A stretch of DNA of 64,000 nt from Paraburkholderia caledonica NBRC 102488 (GCF_000685095.1 NZ_BAYE01000004.1:124001-188000), one strand, 5' to 3'; numbered from the stretch's first letter, positions 49,087 through 58,859 are shown. The notes: generated by a model from the letters alone, not told the origin. A program made the numbers and translations.

Positions 49087-49464
49087 ATGCCCGCGCTGAA
49101 TCTCGACACCGACCAAGACCGGATCGCCGAGCGCGTCAACGAGCCCGACACGCTGTTCGTTGCCTGCCTGTGTGCGCAATGGTGCGGGACCTGTCGCGAG
49201 TATCAGGAGGCGTTCGACAAGCTGGCCGAGCGGCATCCGGAAATCTGTTTCGCATGGATCGACATCGAAACCCATGCTGATCGCTTCGACGATCTCGATG
49301 TCGAGAATTTTCCCACCATCCTGATCGAAGACTCAGTAACGACACGATTCTTCGGCACCGTTTTGCCGCAGGCAGCGATCGTGGAGCGGATGTTGTCGGA
49401 CTTGACCGCTTTGCCGGGCGTGAGCGGCGCGCCGAAATTGCGGCCCGCGCTGACGGTCGCCTGA
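49087..49464 (+). CDS. Thioredoxin-like protein with WCGTC active site
   Basis: A 125-residue thioredoxin-fold protein. The active site is Trp32-Cys33-Gly34-Thr35-Cys36, a variant of the canonical WCGPC, preceded by two more cysteines (Cys27, Cys29) that thioredoxin lacks. The cis-Pro is in ENFPTILI. Start at 49087 has GAGGAACC upstream. It has no signal peptide, so it is cytoplasmic. It lies 67 bases after dprA and may share its transcript. Partners are unknown. Confidence 0.85.
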   Translation: MPALNLDTDQDRIAERVNEPDTLFVACLCAQWCGTCREYQEAFDKLAERHPEICFAWIDIETHADRFDDLDVENFPTILIEDSVTTRFFGTVLPQAAIVERMLSDLTALPGVSGAPKLRPALTVA

Positions 49465-49712
49465 GAGCGATCGGCGGCCTGTACGCGCCGTTACGGCGTT
49501 GGCATTGCGGCCGGCGCGGTGCATGTTGACGCGGCCTGGTCAGTTGCCAGGCGCGCAATTTTGACGGCGCGCTTTTATGGCAGTTGACACGCCGCGTTCG
49601 CGCCGTGTGCTATAAAGCGGTCGTTAATGGGTCGCAAGGTCGCAAACGAGGGTCGCGCCAGAAGGGCGCGCTCAAGGCCACCAACCCGGATATACCAACC
49701 TCACATCGAGTC

Positions 49713-52382
49713 ATGTCCAAAGCACTGATCATCGCCGAAAAGCCTTCCGTCGCGAACGACATCGCGCGCGCTTTGGGCGGTTTTACCAAGCATGACGAAT
49801 ACTACGAGAGCGACGAGTACGTGCTCTCTTCGGCAGTGGGTCACCTGCTGGAAATCGCCGCGCCTGACGAGTACGAAGTCAAACGCGGCAAGTGGAGCTT
49901 CGCCAACCTGCCCGTCATTCCGCCGCATTTCGATCTGAATCCGATCGCCAAGAGCGAGTCGCGCCTGAAGGTGCTGACCAAGCTGCTCAAGCGCAAGGAT
50001 ATCGACCGCCTCATCAACGCATGCGACGCGGGGCGCGAGGGCGAACTGATTTTCCGCCTCATCGCGCAACACGCGAAAGCGAAACAGCCGGTTCAGCGTC
50101 TGTGGCTGCAATCCATGACGCCGGCCGCCATCCGCGACGGCTTCGCACGTCTGCGCAGCGACGAAGAAATGCAACCGCTCGCCGACGCCGCACGCTGCCG
50201 CTCGGAAGCGGACTGGCTCGTCGGCATCAACGGCACCCGTGCGATGACCGCGTTCAACAGCAAGGGCGGCGGCTTCTTCCTGACCACGGTCGGACGTGTA
50301 CAAACGCCAACGTTGTCTATCGTCGTCGAACGCGAAGAAAAAATTCGCCGCTTCGTGCCGCGAGACTACTGGGAAGTGAAAGCGGAGTTCGTCTGCGCGG
50401 CCGGTTTCTACGAGGGCCGCTGGTTCGACCCGAAGTTCAAGCGCGACGAGTTCGATCCGGAAAAGCGCGACTCGCGTCTGTGGGCGCTGCCCGCGGCCGA
50501 GACGATCGTCGCCGCATGTCGCGGCCAGGTCGGTACGGTGAGCGAGGAATCGAAGCCGTCCACGCAGCTGTCGCCGGCGCTCTTCGACCTGACCAGCTTG
50601 CAGCGCGAAGCGAACGGCCGCTTTGGCTTCTCGGCCAAGAACACGTTGGGCCTCGCGCAGGCGCTGTACGAAAAGCACAAGGTGCTGACCTATCCGCGAA
50701 CCGACGCGCGCGCGCTGCCTGAAGACTATATGGATACGGTCAAGCAGACGCTCGGCATGCTCAAGGAGAGCAACAACTATCTGCCGTTTGCCAAGCAGGT
50801 GCTCGATAAGGGCTGGGTAAAGCCGAACAAGCGCATCTTCGATAACTCGAAGATCAGCGACCACTTCGCAATCATCCCCACGCTGCAGGCGCCGAAGAAT
50901 CTGTCAGAGCCGGAACAGAAGCTCTACGATCTGGTGGTGAAGCGCTTCCTGTCGGTGTTCTTCCCGGCAGCGGAATTCAAGGTGACCACCCGCATTACCG
51001 AAGTGGTCGGTCATCACTTCAAGACCGAAGGCAAAGTGCTGGTCGAGCCGGGCTGGTTGCAGGTGTACGGTCGCGAAATCAGCGGTGAAGATGCCAACCT
51101 CGTGCCGGTGCAGAAGGACGAGAAGGTCAAGACCGACAAGATCGCCGCCCAGCAACTCGTGACGAAACCGCCTGCGCGCTACAACGAAGCCACGTTGCTG
51201 TCCGCAATGGAAGGCGCGGGCAAGCTTGTGGAAGACGACGAGTTGCGCGAGGCGATGGCCGCAAAGGGGCTCGGCACGCCGGCCACGCGCGCCGCCATCA
51301 TTGAAGGTCTGCTTGGTGAGAAGTATCTGATTCGCGAAGGCCGCGATCTGATCCCGACCGCGAAGGCATTCCAGTTGATGACGCTGCTGCGCGGGCTCGG
51401 TGTGAAGGAATTGACCGCGCCGGAGCTCACTGGCGAGTGGGAATACAAGCTGTCGCAAATGGAACGCGGCAACCTGCCGCGCGACGCGTTCATGCAGGAA
51501 ATTGCCCGCATGACGCAGACCATCGTCAAGCGCGCAAAAGAATACGATTCGGACACGATCCCCGGCGATTACGCGACGTTGCAAACGCCGTGTCCGCACT
51601 GCGGCGGCCAGGTGAAGGAGAATTACCGTCGCTTCGCGTGCTCGAAGTGCGAATTCTCAATTTCGAAAATCCCCGGCGGCCGCCAGTTCGAGATCGAGGA
51701 AGTCGAGGAACTGCTGAAGAACAAGACGATTGGTCCGCTGTCGGGTTTCCGCAGCAAGATGGGCCGTCCGTTCTCGGCGATTCTCAAACTCTCACTCGAC
51801 GACGAAATCAAGAACTACAAGCTCGAGTTCGACTTTGGTCAGGACGCGGGCGGCGAAGACGGCGAACCGCCAGACTTCTCCGACCAGGAATCGGTAGGCG
51901 CATGTCCTAAGTGCAAGGGCCGCGTGTTCGAACACGGCATGAGCTACGTCTGCGAGAACTCGGTCGCGAGCCCGAAAACTTGCGACTTCCGCTCCGGCAA
52001 GGTGATCCTGCAGCAGGAGATCGCCCGTGAGCAGATGGCAAAGCTGCTCGAAGAAGGCCGCACCGACCTGCTGACCAACTTCAAGTCGTCGCGCACCGGC
52101 CGTAACTTCAAGGCGTTCCTCGTCAAGCAGAACGACGGCAAAATCGGTTTCGAATTCGAGAAGAAAGAGCCTTCGGCCAAGACGGCGGCGAAGACCGCCG
52201 CAGCAAAGTCAGCCGCAAAGGCTGGAACAGAGATCGAATCGGACGAAGGCGACGCGACGGTCGCGGTGAAGGCAGCGCCGGCGGCGAAAAAGGCCGCGGC
52301 AAAAAAAGCGCCGGCAACCAAAACCGCCGCCGCGAAGAAGGCGCCACCCAAAAAGACGGCGGCTCGAAAGACGGGCTCCTGA
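49713..52382 (+). CDS. topB: DNA topoisomerase III with Lys/Ala-rich tail
   Basis: Type IA topoisomerase that decatenates DNA. The 889-residue protein has the Toprim domain (IIAEKPSVA, DAGREGE), the catalytic Tyr327 in LTYPRTDAR, and the typical SDHFAIIPT. Beyond residue 620 come a zinc-finger block (CPHCGGQ ... CSKC), a second Cys motif (CPKCKGRVFEHG), and from about residue 830 a Lys/Ala-rich histone-like tail. E. coli TopB is about 650 residues, so this is the long C-terminally extended form. ATG 49713 is the start; upstream open frame has no similarity. Confidence 0.94.
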   Translation: MSKALIIAEKPSVANDIARALGGFTKHDEYYESDEYVLSSAVGHLLEIAAPDEYEVKRGKWSFANLPVIPPHFDLNPIAKSESRLKVLTKLLKRKDIDRLINACDAGREGELIFRLIAQHAKAKQPVQRLWLQSMTPAAIRDGFARLRSDEEMQPLADAARCRSEADWLVGINGTRAMTAFNSKGGGFFLTTVGRVQTPTLSIVVEREEKIRRFVPRDYWEVKAEFVCAAGFYEGRWFDPKFKRDEFDPEKRDSRLWALPAAETIVAACRGQVGTVSEESKPSTQLSPALFDLTSLQREANGRFGFSAKNTLGLAQALYEKHKVLTYPRTDARALPEDYMDTVKQTLGMLKESNNYLPFAKQVLDKGWVKPNKRIFDNSKISDHFAIIPTLQAPKNLSEPEQKLYDLVVKRFLSVFFPAAEFKVTTRITEVVGHHFKTEGKVLVEPGWLQVYGREISGEDANLVPVQKDEKVKTDKIAAQQLVTKPPARYNEATLLSAMEGAGKLVEDDELREAMAAKGLGTPATRAAIIEGLLGEKYLIREGRDLIPTAKAFQLMTLLRGLGVKELTAPELTGEWEYKLSQMERGNLPRDAFMQEIARMTQTIVKRAKEYDSDTIPGDYATLQTPCPHCGGQVKENYRRFACSKCEFSISKIPGGRQFEIEEVEELLKNKTIGPLSGFRSKMGRPFSAILKLSLDDEIKNYKLEFDFGQDAGGEDGEPPDFSDQESVGACPKCKGRVFEHGMSYVCENSVASPKTCDFRSGKVILQQEIAREQMAKLLEEGRTDLLTNFKSSRTGRNFKAFLVKQNDGKIGFEFEKKEPSAKTAAKTAAAKSAAKAGTEIESDEGDATVAVKAAPAAKKAAAKKAPATKTAAAKKAPPKKTAARKTGS

Positions 52383-52444
52383 TCGAGCGGAGCGGCGGGC
52401 GTGCACGGCCTCTGCGCCGCTGCCGCCCGATTCAAGTTGATGAT

Positions 52445-52483
52445 AAAAAAAGCGCGATCACCACAGGTGACCGCGCTTTTTTT
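52445..52483. terminator. Bidirectional terminator between topB and the LysR gene
   Basis: AAAAAAAGCGCG-A-TCACC (52445-52462) pairs with GGTGA-C-CGCGCTTTTTTT (52466-52483), one mismatch, 3-base loop. Seven A and seven T on the two flanks make it work in both directions. Confidence 0.93.
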
Positions 52484-52536
52484 ACGCCCTGCCCAACGCG
52501 CTTGTACTGCGCGGCCTGGACTCTCGAACGACACCT

Positions 52537-53640
52537 TTACAGGGGAGTCAACGCCGAGAGCCGCGTGCGGTTCGAAGTCGTCGCCAACGTCTTGGGCACC
52601 GGTGACAATTCGCTGTCCAGCAGCCGCGACAGCGGCTCGGCGCCGTCAAAAGCTTCAGGCGGCATGGACGAATCCGCCGCTTCGAATGACGCCTGCGACG
52701 CCGGCCGCCCGACGCCGTCTTTGATCCACTGTTCGCCGAGCAAGCTGTTCGGCGTCTGGCTGAAATGCTCGACCAGGTGATCGATGAACGTGCGCACCTT
52801 CGCGGGCAAGTGACGGCGGCTCGGATAGGCGATATTGATCTCGACTTGCGGCAGACGGTAATCGCCGAGCAAGCGCACCAGCCTGCCGCGCGTCATGTCG
52901 CGGCCGATCAGATAACTCGGCAGAATCGCGATGCCCATGCCGAGCAGCGCAAACTGACGCAGCATCTCCGTATTGTTTGCCACGATCACGTTCGACGGAC
53001 GCACCCGTACTTCACCTTCCGGGCCCGTAAACACGCGCTCGTCGCCCCAATATTCTGACGGCAGGCTCAGGCACGGATGCTCCAGTAAGTGCTCGGGGCG
53101 CGTGGGCGTGCCGTGTTTTTCCAGATACGCAGGCGTTGCGCACACGGTCATGCAGCCCGTGGTCAGACGCCGCGTGACAATGCTCGCGCTGCGCATTTGC
53201 CGGGCAATGACGACACCTACGTCAAAGCCTTCTTCCACCAGATCGACCTGACGGTCCACCAGCGTCACGTCGGGAATGACCTTCGGATAGCGTTCCGCGT
53301 ACGTCTGCAGCACTGGAGCCAGATTGTGCAAGCCGAACACGACCGGCGCGACGATCCTCAAGGTGCCGACGGGTTCGTGATTTCGCGCGACCACCATCTG
53401 CTCGACGTCTTCAAGTTCGTCGAGAATCTGGCGCGCGCGCTCGAGATAAACCTGACCGGACTCGGTCAGGGACAAGCTGCGAGTTGTTCTGTTGAGCAGC
53501 CGCGTGCCGAGACGCCCCTCCAGGTCGGCAACGTGACGGGTGGCAACTGCGTTGGAAATATCCATCGCGCTCGCGGCGCGGGCAAAACTGCCGAGATCCG
53601 CCACCTTGACGAAAACTCGCATCGACTGCAAATGGTCCAT
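52537..53640 (-). CDS. LysR family transcriptional regulator with C-terminal extension
   Basis: A 367-residue LysR-type regulator. The winged HTH is at about 1-60 (FVKVADLGSFARAASAMDIS, RLLNRTTRSLSLTESG), followed by the effector domain to about residue 300. It resembles the group with a DHLQSMRVFVKV start. The last 60 or so residues (after VEHFSQTPNSLL) are Ser/Pro/Ala-rich and longer than usual for the family. Neighbours are topB (convergent) and pckG (same strand), but no divergent target is adjacent, so the regulated genes are unknown. Confidence 0.88.
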   Translation of the reverse strand: MDHLQSMRVFVKVADLGSFARAASAMDISNAVATRHVADLEGRLGTRLLNRTTRSLSLTESGQVYLERARQILDELEDVEQMVVARNHEPVGTLRIVAPVVFGLHNLAPVLQTYAERYPKVIPDVTLVDRQVDLVEEGFDVGVVIARQMRSASIVTRRLTTGCMTVCATPAYLEKHGTPTRPEHLLEHPCLSLPSEYWGDERVFTGPEGEVRVRPSNVIVANNTEMLRQFALLGMGIAILPSYLIGRDMTRGRLVRLLGDYRLPQVEINIAYPSRRHLPAKVRTFIDHLVEHFSQTPNSLLGEQWIKDGVGRPASQASFEAADSSMPPEAFDGAEPLSRLLDSELSPVPKTLATTSNRTRLSALTPL

Positions 53641-53937
53641 ATGACAACTCCTGCCGTGTTACGGCTTCCTGACAATTGGTGATAACCAGTGGAAGCGAAC
53701 TAGGGATTCTCCTACGACTCGCGCAATCGTGCAGAAGTTGCCCGCAAAAGCGGAAATTTTGTCGATTTTCGTGCGACTGTGCGCCCTAATGTGGGGCGTG
53801 GATGCCGATTGTTCCGCAAATAGAAACAAACGTGCTGCGGCGCAGCTTGGGACAGGCCGTTGTGCGAATAGACACGACTTGGCTGCGGTCGGGGTGTACG
53901 TACCGGCGATTCGCGCGCAACGCGGCCAAGAAACTAA
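53641..53937. other. Gap between the LysR gene and pckG terminator
   Basis: No ORF with support. It should hold the promoter of the LysR gene (minus strand); no consensus promoter is evident. The sequence is less GC-rich than the coding parts. Confidence 0.4.
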
Positions 53938-53960
53938 AAAGCCGCCCGAAGGCGGCTTCT
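53938..53960 (-). terminator. pckG terminator
   Basis: Minus-strand stem AAGCCGCC / GGCGGCTT (53953-53960 with 53941-53948), 4-base loop, followed by TTTTTAG. It lies 25 bases after the pckG stop. Confidence 0.88.
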
Positions 53961-53984
53961 AATCGGTAGTGACCACTCACATGG

Positions 53985-55853
53985 CTAGGCGGCCAGCTTG
54001 CTTTCCAACTGGCTCTTAGCTTGCGTCAGCGCGGACGGCAAGCCTTGCTGCAACGTGTCGAAGAGTTCGGCATGGAGCGCGAGTTCAGCGCGCCAAGCTG
54101 CGTCGTCGACGGAGATCACCTGCTCGAACTGCTCGCGGCTAAAGTCCAGACCGCTCCAGTCGACGTCCTCGTACCGCGGCGACGTGCCAAACGCATGCTC
54201 TTCGCCCTGCGAGGTGCCCTCGATGCGGCCGACCATCCAGCCAAGCACGCGCATGTTTTCGCCGAAGCCCGGCCACACGAACTTGCCGTCGGCACCCTTG
54301 CGGAACCAGTTGACGCAGAAGATTTTCGGCAGCTTCGCGTTCATCTGCTGCAAGCGCTCGCCTGTCTTCAGCCAATGGCCGAAGTACTCGCTCATGTTAT
54401 AGCCGCAGAACGGCAGCATCGCGAACGGATCGCGCCGCACGACGCCCTGCTGCCCGGCGGCTGCGGCGGTGGTCTCAGAGCCCATGGTCGCCGCCATGTA
54501 GACACCCTCGACCCAGTTGCGCGCCTCCGTGACGAGCGGCACTGTGGTCGACCGGCGGCCACCGAAGATGAACGCGTCGATCGGCACGCCCGCCGGGTTT
54601 TCCCAGTCCGCGTCGATCGAGGGACATTGCGAGGCCGGCGCTGTGAAACGCGCATTGGGATGCGCCGCCTTGCGCCCGCTCTCCTGCGCGCTCGCCGGCG
54701 TCCAGTCTTTGCCTTGCCAGTCGATCAGGTGCGCGGGCGGTTCGTCGGTCATGCCTTCCCACCAGACGTCGCCGTCGTCGGTGAGCGCCACGTTGGTGAA
54801 AATCACGTTTTCCTTCAACGTGGCCATTGCGTTGAAGTTGGTCTTCTCACTCGTGCCGGGGGCCACGCCGAAGTAGCCTGCCTCCGGATTGATTGCGTAC
54901 AGGCGGCCGTCCTTGCCCGGCTTGATCCACGCGATATCGTCGCCGATGGTGGAAATCCTCCAGCCGTTCAGCCCTTCTGGCGGAATCAGCATCGCGAAGT
55001 TGGTCTTGCCGCACGCCGACGGAAACGCCGCCGCCACGTGATGTTTGCGTCCCTCGGGTGAAGTCACGCCGAGAATCAGCATATGCTCGGCAAGCCAGCC
55101 TTCGTCGCGGCCCATTGTCGATGCAATGCGCAGCGCAAAGCACTTCTTGCCCAGCAACGCGTTGCCGCCGTAGCCGGAGCCATAGCTCCAGATTTCGCGC
55201 GTCTCGGGAAAATGGACGATGTACTTGGTCGGGTTGCACGGCCAGGGCACGTCTTTCGCGCCTGCCTCGAGCGGCGCCCCCACCGAATGCACGCACGGCA
55301 CGAACTCGCCGTCTTCGCCAAGCACGTCGTACACCTTGCGGCCCATGCGCGTCATGATGCGCATGTTGGTGACAACATACGGGCTGTCGCTCAATTCGAC
55401 GCCGATATGCGCGATCGGCGAACCCAGCGGGCCCATGGAGAACGGAACCACGTACATGGTGCGGCCACGCATCGCGCCGTCGAACAGGCCGTCGAGCGTT
55501 TCGCGCATTTCTTGCGGCGCGACCCAGTTGTTAGTCGGTCCCGCGTCTTCCGGACGTTGCGCGCAAATAAACGTGCGATCTTCGACACGCGCGACGTCGG
55601 AGGGATCGGACCATGCGAGATATGAGTTGGGACGTTTGGCGGGATTGAGCTTTCTGAGCGTGCCGGCATCGACCATCTGTGCGCACAGCCGGTCATACTC
55701 TTCCTGCGATCCGTCGCACCAGACGATGTTGTCCGGCTTGGTCATAGCGGCAACGCGCTGGACCCAGTCGATCAGTTTTCGATGTTTGACCCACGCAGGC
55801 ACTTCTACTGACGCTTTGACTGTGGGTTGTCCTTCGAATGATGGATGATTCAT
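53985..55853 (-). CDS. pckG: Phosphoenolpyruvate carboxykinase (GTP)
   Basis: Converts oxaloacetate and GTP to phosphoenolpyruvate, opening gluconeogenesis. The 622-residue protein has the GTP-type kinase-1 motif with the reactive Cys281 ([13 protein letters not shown]), kinase-2 [10 protein letters not shown], and [12 protein letters not shown]. The start [19 protein letters not shown] at 55853 has GGAGA upstream. It is single, with its own terminator, and divergent from the dehydrogenase gene. Confidence 0.96.
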   Translation of the reverse strand: MNHPSFEGQPTVKASVEVPAWVKHRKLIDWVQRVAAMTKPDNIVWCDGSQEEYDRLCAQMVDAGTLRKLNPAKRPNSYLAWSDPSDVARVEDRTFICAQRPEDAGPTNNWVAPQEMRETLDGLFDGAMRGRTMYVVPFSMGPLGSPIAHIGVELSDSPYVVTNMRIMTRMGRKVYDVLGEDGEFVPCVHSVGAPLEAGAKDVPWPCNPTKYIVHFPETREIWSYGSGYGGNALLGKKCFALRIASTMGRDEGWLAEHMLILGVTSPEGRKHHVAAAFPSACGKTNFAMLIPPEGLNGWRISTIGDDIAWIKPGKDGRLYAINPEAGYFGVAPGTSEKTNFNAMATLKENVIFTNVALTDDGDVWWEGMTDEPPAHLIDWQGKDWTPASAQESGRKAAHPNARFTAPASQCPSIDADWENPAGVPIDAFIFGGRRSTTVPLVTEARNWVEGVYMAATMGSETTAAAAGQQGVVRRDPFAMLPFCGYNMSEYFGHWLKTGERLQQMNAKLPKIFCVNWFRKGADGKFVWPGFGENMRVLGWMVGRIEGTSQGEEHAFGTSPRYEDVDWSGLDFSREQFEQVISVDDAAWRAELALHAELFDTLQQGLPSALTQAKSQLESKLAA

Positions 55854-55952
55854 CGACTTGTCTCCGTTTGTAGTGAATAGGAAAACGGTACAAGCCCGAC
55901 GATGCTGCATGCGAGAGGCATTTAATTGGTTGCGCCAGTTCTACGAACCGAC

Positions 55953-55964
55953 GCGCAATTGCGC
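55953..55964. promoter_or_regulatory. 12-bp palindrome upstream of pckG
   Basis: GCGCAATTGCGC lies about 100 bases from the pckG start in the 373-base divergent gap. A candidate operator; nothing identifies its regulator. Confidence 0.35.
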
Positions 55965-56145
55965 AGGTCATCACGGGCTTCAACACAGTCTGTTGCGCCG
56001 ATACGCGCTGGACAGGCGTTGCAACCGTCTGTAAAGCGGCTTGCCTCAACACGCAACAAACTGTTAAAAACGATGTCAATCGGCCTTGCCGTCACGCTGT
56101 CGTTCTATGCGGCAGCTTCTACGGTAAGGCAATCAGCCAGACCGC

Positions 56146-56165
56146 CATGTGACCTGGGTCACATG
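56146..56165. promoter_or_regulatory. 20-bp inverted repeat upstream of the dehydrogenase gene
   Basis: CATGTGACC and GGTCACATG are separated by TG, giving a perfect 9-bp inverted repeat that ends 61 bases before the ATG at 56227. It is a strong candidate operator for a dimeric repressor or activator. The rest of the gap (55854-56226) has no ORF. Confidence 0.55.
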
Positions 56166-56226
56166 ATGGGACAGTCAGCATAACATTCCGTTCCGCACCA
56201 ACCTGGTGCGACGCAAGACACATACC

Positions 56227-57240
56227 ATGAAGATTGCCATCCTCGACGATTATCAGGACGCCGTTCGCAAGCTCGACTGCTTTCAATTGCTGGCCGACCA
56301 TGAGGTCAAAGTTTTCAATAACACCGTCCGCGGACTCGGCCAACTGGCGAGCCGTCTCTCGGAGGTCGACGCGCTTGTCCTGATTCGGGAACGCACTCGC
56401 ATCAGCTCACAACTCCTCGATAAATTGCCTCGTTTGCGCATGATCAGCCAGACGGGCAAGGTGTCCAATCACATCGATCTCGGCGCTTGTACGGAGCGCG
56501 GTATTGCCGTGCTGGAAGGCAGCGGCTCACCGATTGCGCCCGCGGAACTCACGTGGGCTCTCATCATGGCGGCGCAGCGGCGCATTCCGCAATACGTGGC
56601 AAACCTTAAGCAAGGAGCCTGGCAGCAGTCGGGGCTCAAGACCTCGGCACTGCCGCCGAATTTTGGATTGGGTCAGGTGTTGCGCGGTCAGACGCTCGGC
56701 ATATGGGGCTACGGCAAGATCGGGCGGCTCGTTGCCGGCTACGGCAAGGCGTTCGGCATGAACGTGTTGATCTGGGGCCGCGAGCATTCGCGCGAAGCCG
56801 CTCGCGAGGATGGTTATGGCGTGGCCGAGAGCCGCGAAGCGCTGTTCGAGCAGAGCGACGTGCTGTCGCTGCATCTTCGTTTGCACGATGACACGCGCGG
56901 CATCGTCAAGCAGGAAGATCTGATGCGCATGAAGCCGACCGCGTTGCTCGTGAATACGAGCCGCGCCGAACTGCTCGACGAGAGCGCGCTGGTCAATGCG
57001 CTTTCGCACAACCGTCCGGGCATGGTCGCAATCGACGTGTATGAAAGCGAGCCGATTTTGCAAGGCTACAGCCTGCTGCGCATGGAGAACGTGATTTGCA
57101 CGCCGCACATCGGCTATGTCGAGCGCGAGAGCTACGAGCTTTACTTCAGCGCGGCGTTCCGGAACATCCTGGCTTTCGACGCCGGCGACACCGCCAGCGT
57201 GGCAAATCCCGAAGCATTGCAGGGCGGACGCCGGCGTTAA
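56227..57240 (+). CDS. D-isomer specific 2-hydroxyacid dehydrogenase
   Basis: NAD-dependent D-2-hydroxyacid dehydrogenase family (SerA/hydroxypyruvate reductase-like), 337 residues. NAD-binding GIWGYGKIGRLVAGYG is near residue 163. Catalytic Arg (NTSRAELLDE), Glu (DVYESEPI) and His (CTPHIGYVERE) are all visible. The start MKIAILDDYQDAV at 56227 is preferred to a longer frame from 56206. The substrate is not known. Its stop overlaps the convergent patatin stop. Confidence 0.88.
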   Translation: MKIAILDDYQDAVRKLDCFQLLADHEVKVFNNTVRGLGQLASRLSEVDALVLIRERTRISSQLLDKLPRLRMISQTGKVSNHIDLGACTERGIAVLEGSGSPIAPAELTWALIMAAQRRIPQYVANLKQGAWQQSGLKTSALPPNFGLGQVLRGQTLGIWGYGKIGRLVAGYGKAFGMNVLIWGREHSREAAREDGYGVAESREALFEQSDVLSLHLRLHDDTRGIVKQEDLMRMKPTALLVNTSRAELLDESALVNALSHNRPGMVAIDVYESEPILQGYSLLRMENVICTPHIGYVERESYELYFSAAFRNILAFDAGDTASVANPEALQGGRRR

Positions 57241-58100
57241 GCGGCGATTTCCAGCAGATCGGGCATGCGCTGGAGAAACGTCTCGCCGTCAGCGCGGCCG
57301 AGGTTGTATGCATGCACCATCTGCGAAGGACTCGTGTAGTCCCAACTCGAAATGGGCACTTTGCGCGAGGGCTGCACGTAAAGCCGTTGTTGCGGGCCGT
57401 AAGGCACGACGAACATCTGCGGCCGCGGATAGAGACGCGTGACCATTACGAGTACGTTGCCGGGCGCGTCGGCGTCGAGCGCACCGACGGGCACGTTGTC
57501 GACCATTCCGCCGTCGAGCACCGGGCGGCCATTGCGCCGCAAGACCGGTGTGAAAGGCGGCGTGCTCGACGACTGGAGGATCAGGTCCGCAAGATCTTCG
57601 ACGGTCGCGCAATCTTGCGCTCGCACGAATTCTGGATGAAAACCAAGCGTCTGACCCAGCGTAGGGTGCAGCGTCTTGCGCACGTATTTTTCGATGTTGT
57701 ACGCGATCAGGCCGGCCGCCACCGCGCTGCGCGCACCCAACCAGCGCGGCAGATGCGAAACACCGATGCGAATTTCCGGCGCTTGCGCGAGTGATGAAAA
57801 CTTCTCACCGTAAATGTCGAGCAGCGCCTGACGGTAGATGCGGTAATGCGGAAACACCGACTCGCCGCGCAGCAGGTTGCCCCAATAGGCATTGCGTGAA
57901 TTGTGACGTAGCGCGTCTTCGTAGTAGCGCATGACCCACTGTGAGTCGCGCGTGTAGAGCATGCACGCGGTCGCGGCGCCAGCCGAAATGCCGGCGATCA
58001 CGCGTGGACGGATGCGCAACTCCGGTTGCACGACGTCCCAGAAACCCGCCTGCCACCAGCAACGATTGCCGCCGCCCGCGAACACAACCTGGTCGAACAT
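57237..58100 (-). CDS. Patatin-like phospholipase
   Basis: A 287-residue patatin-family lipid acyl hydrolase. The oxyanion hole is AGGGNRC (8-14), nucleophile Ser39 is in GISAG, and the catalytic Asp is in LDGGMVDNVP. There is no obvious signal peptide, so it is probably cytoplasmic. It overlaps the dehydrogenase gene by four bases at the 3' end. A thioesterase gene lies 33 bases upstream of it on the same strand, so the two may be one lipid-related unit. Confidence 0.86.
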   Translation of the reverse strand: MFDQVVFAGGGNRCWWQAGFWDVVQPELRIRPRVIAGISAGAATACMLYTRDSQWVMRYYEDALRHNSRNAYWGNLLRGESVFPHYRIYRQALLDIYGEKFSSLAQAPEIRIGVSHLPRWLGARSAVAAGLIAYNIEKYVRKTLHPTLGQTLGFHPEFVRAQDCATVEDLADLILQSSSTPPFTPVLRRNGRPVLDGGMVDNVPVGALDADAPGNVLVMVTRLYPRPQMFVVPYGPQQRLYVQPSRKVPISSWDYTSPSQMVHAYNLGRADGETFLQRMPDLLEIAA

Positions 58101-58133
58101 CCAGATTTCCTCTAATGCTGTCTGGCGCGCGGT

Positions 58134-58538
58134 TTATGCGAGCAACGCGTAAGTCGTGGTTGCGTGAACGGCCATGTTGCCGGTCTCGTCCAGCAGCTCG
58201 ACTTCGCCGAACACGAGATTGCGGCCGAGACGCAGCACGCGGGCGGTGATCAGCACGTCCCCGTTGCGCACAGCACGCATGAAGCTGATGTTGAGCGACA
58301 CGGTTGTCATCGGTTTGAAGCCGCCGAGCGCGGCCGAAATGGCGACGATCATCGCCGTGTCGGCCGCCGCCATGAACACCTGCCCGCAGATGACGCCACC
58401 TGAATGACGCAACTCGCCTGAAAAAGGCAGACGAAGTGTTGCGCTGTCCGCGTCGACCTTCACAGGAGTCAGCGTCAGCGAACGGACCCAGGGCGCGAGG
58501 ACGCGGTCGAGCAATTCGGTGATCTCTTTGTCATCCAT
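58134..58538 (-). CDS. PaaI-type hotdog thioesterase
   Basis: A 134-residue hotdog-fold acyl-CoA thioesterase. The typical block is LRHSGGVICGQVFMAAADTAM, followed by MTTVSLNISFMRAV. Start MDDKEITELLDRVLAPWV at 58538 has GGGGAA upstream; an upstream open extension is less likely. The substrate is unknown. Co-oriented with the patatin gene. Confidence 0.85.
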   Translation of the reverse strand: MDDKEITELLDRVLAPWVRSLTLTPVKVDADSATLRLPFSGELRHSGGVICGQVFMAAADTAMIVAISAALGGFKPMTTVSLNISFMRAVRNGDVLITARVLRLGRNLVFGEVELLDETGNMAVHATTTYALLA

Positions 58539-58697
58539 GGCAATTCCCCGTTGAAAGCCGCGCTGCGCAGAAGCGGCGAGCGTCCGCGACATGATACCGG
58601 GACGCCGGAGGTGGCGCGTTCTCGCGGGCGCCCGTTTTTGTGAGCGCCTACTCTACTGGAACGAAGCGGTATTTTTAAGAAATCTGCTAAAGGGGGC

Positions 58698-58726
58698 TTG
58701 GCAATGGATGGAACATGCTGCATAAT
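58698..58726 (+). promoter_or_regulatory. tRNA-Lys promoter
   Basis: -35 TTGGCA (58698-58703), 17-bp spacer, -10 CATAAT (58721-58726), 12 bases before the mature tRNA. Confidence 0.7.
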
Positions 58727-58738
58727 TTCGCTTCTGTT

Positions 58739-58814
58739 GGGGCGTTAGCTCAGTTGGTAGAGCAGCGGACTCTTAATCCGTAGGTCGAGTGTTCGAGTCA
58801 CTCACGCCCCACCA
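58739..58814 (+). tRNA. tRNA-Lys(CUU)
   Basis: 76 bases including CCA. Acceptor GGGGCGT/ACGCCCC pairs fully, anticodon stem GCGGA/TCCGT (one G-U) with loop CTCTTAA, anticodon CUU (reads AAG). T-loop TTCGAGT is intact. Confidence 0.97.
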
Positions 58815-58823
58815 AAGAATTTG

Positions 58824-58859
58824 AAAGGCCGGTTTAGCGAAAGCTAAACCGGCCTTTTT
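58824..58859 (+). terminator. tRNA-Lys terminator
   Basis: A 15-bp perfect stem AAAGGCCGGTTTAGC / GCTAAACCGGCCTTT (58824-58838 with 58843-58857), GAAA loop, and a short T tail. It starts nine bases after the tRNA. Confidence 0.95.
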
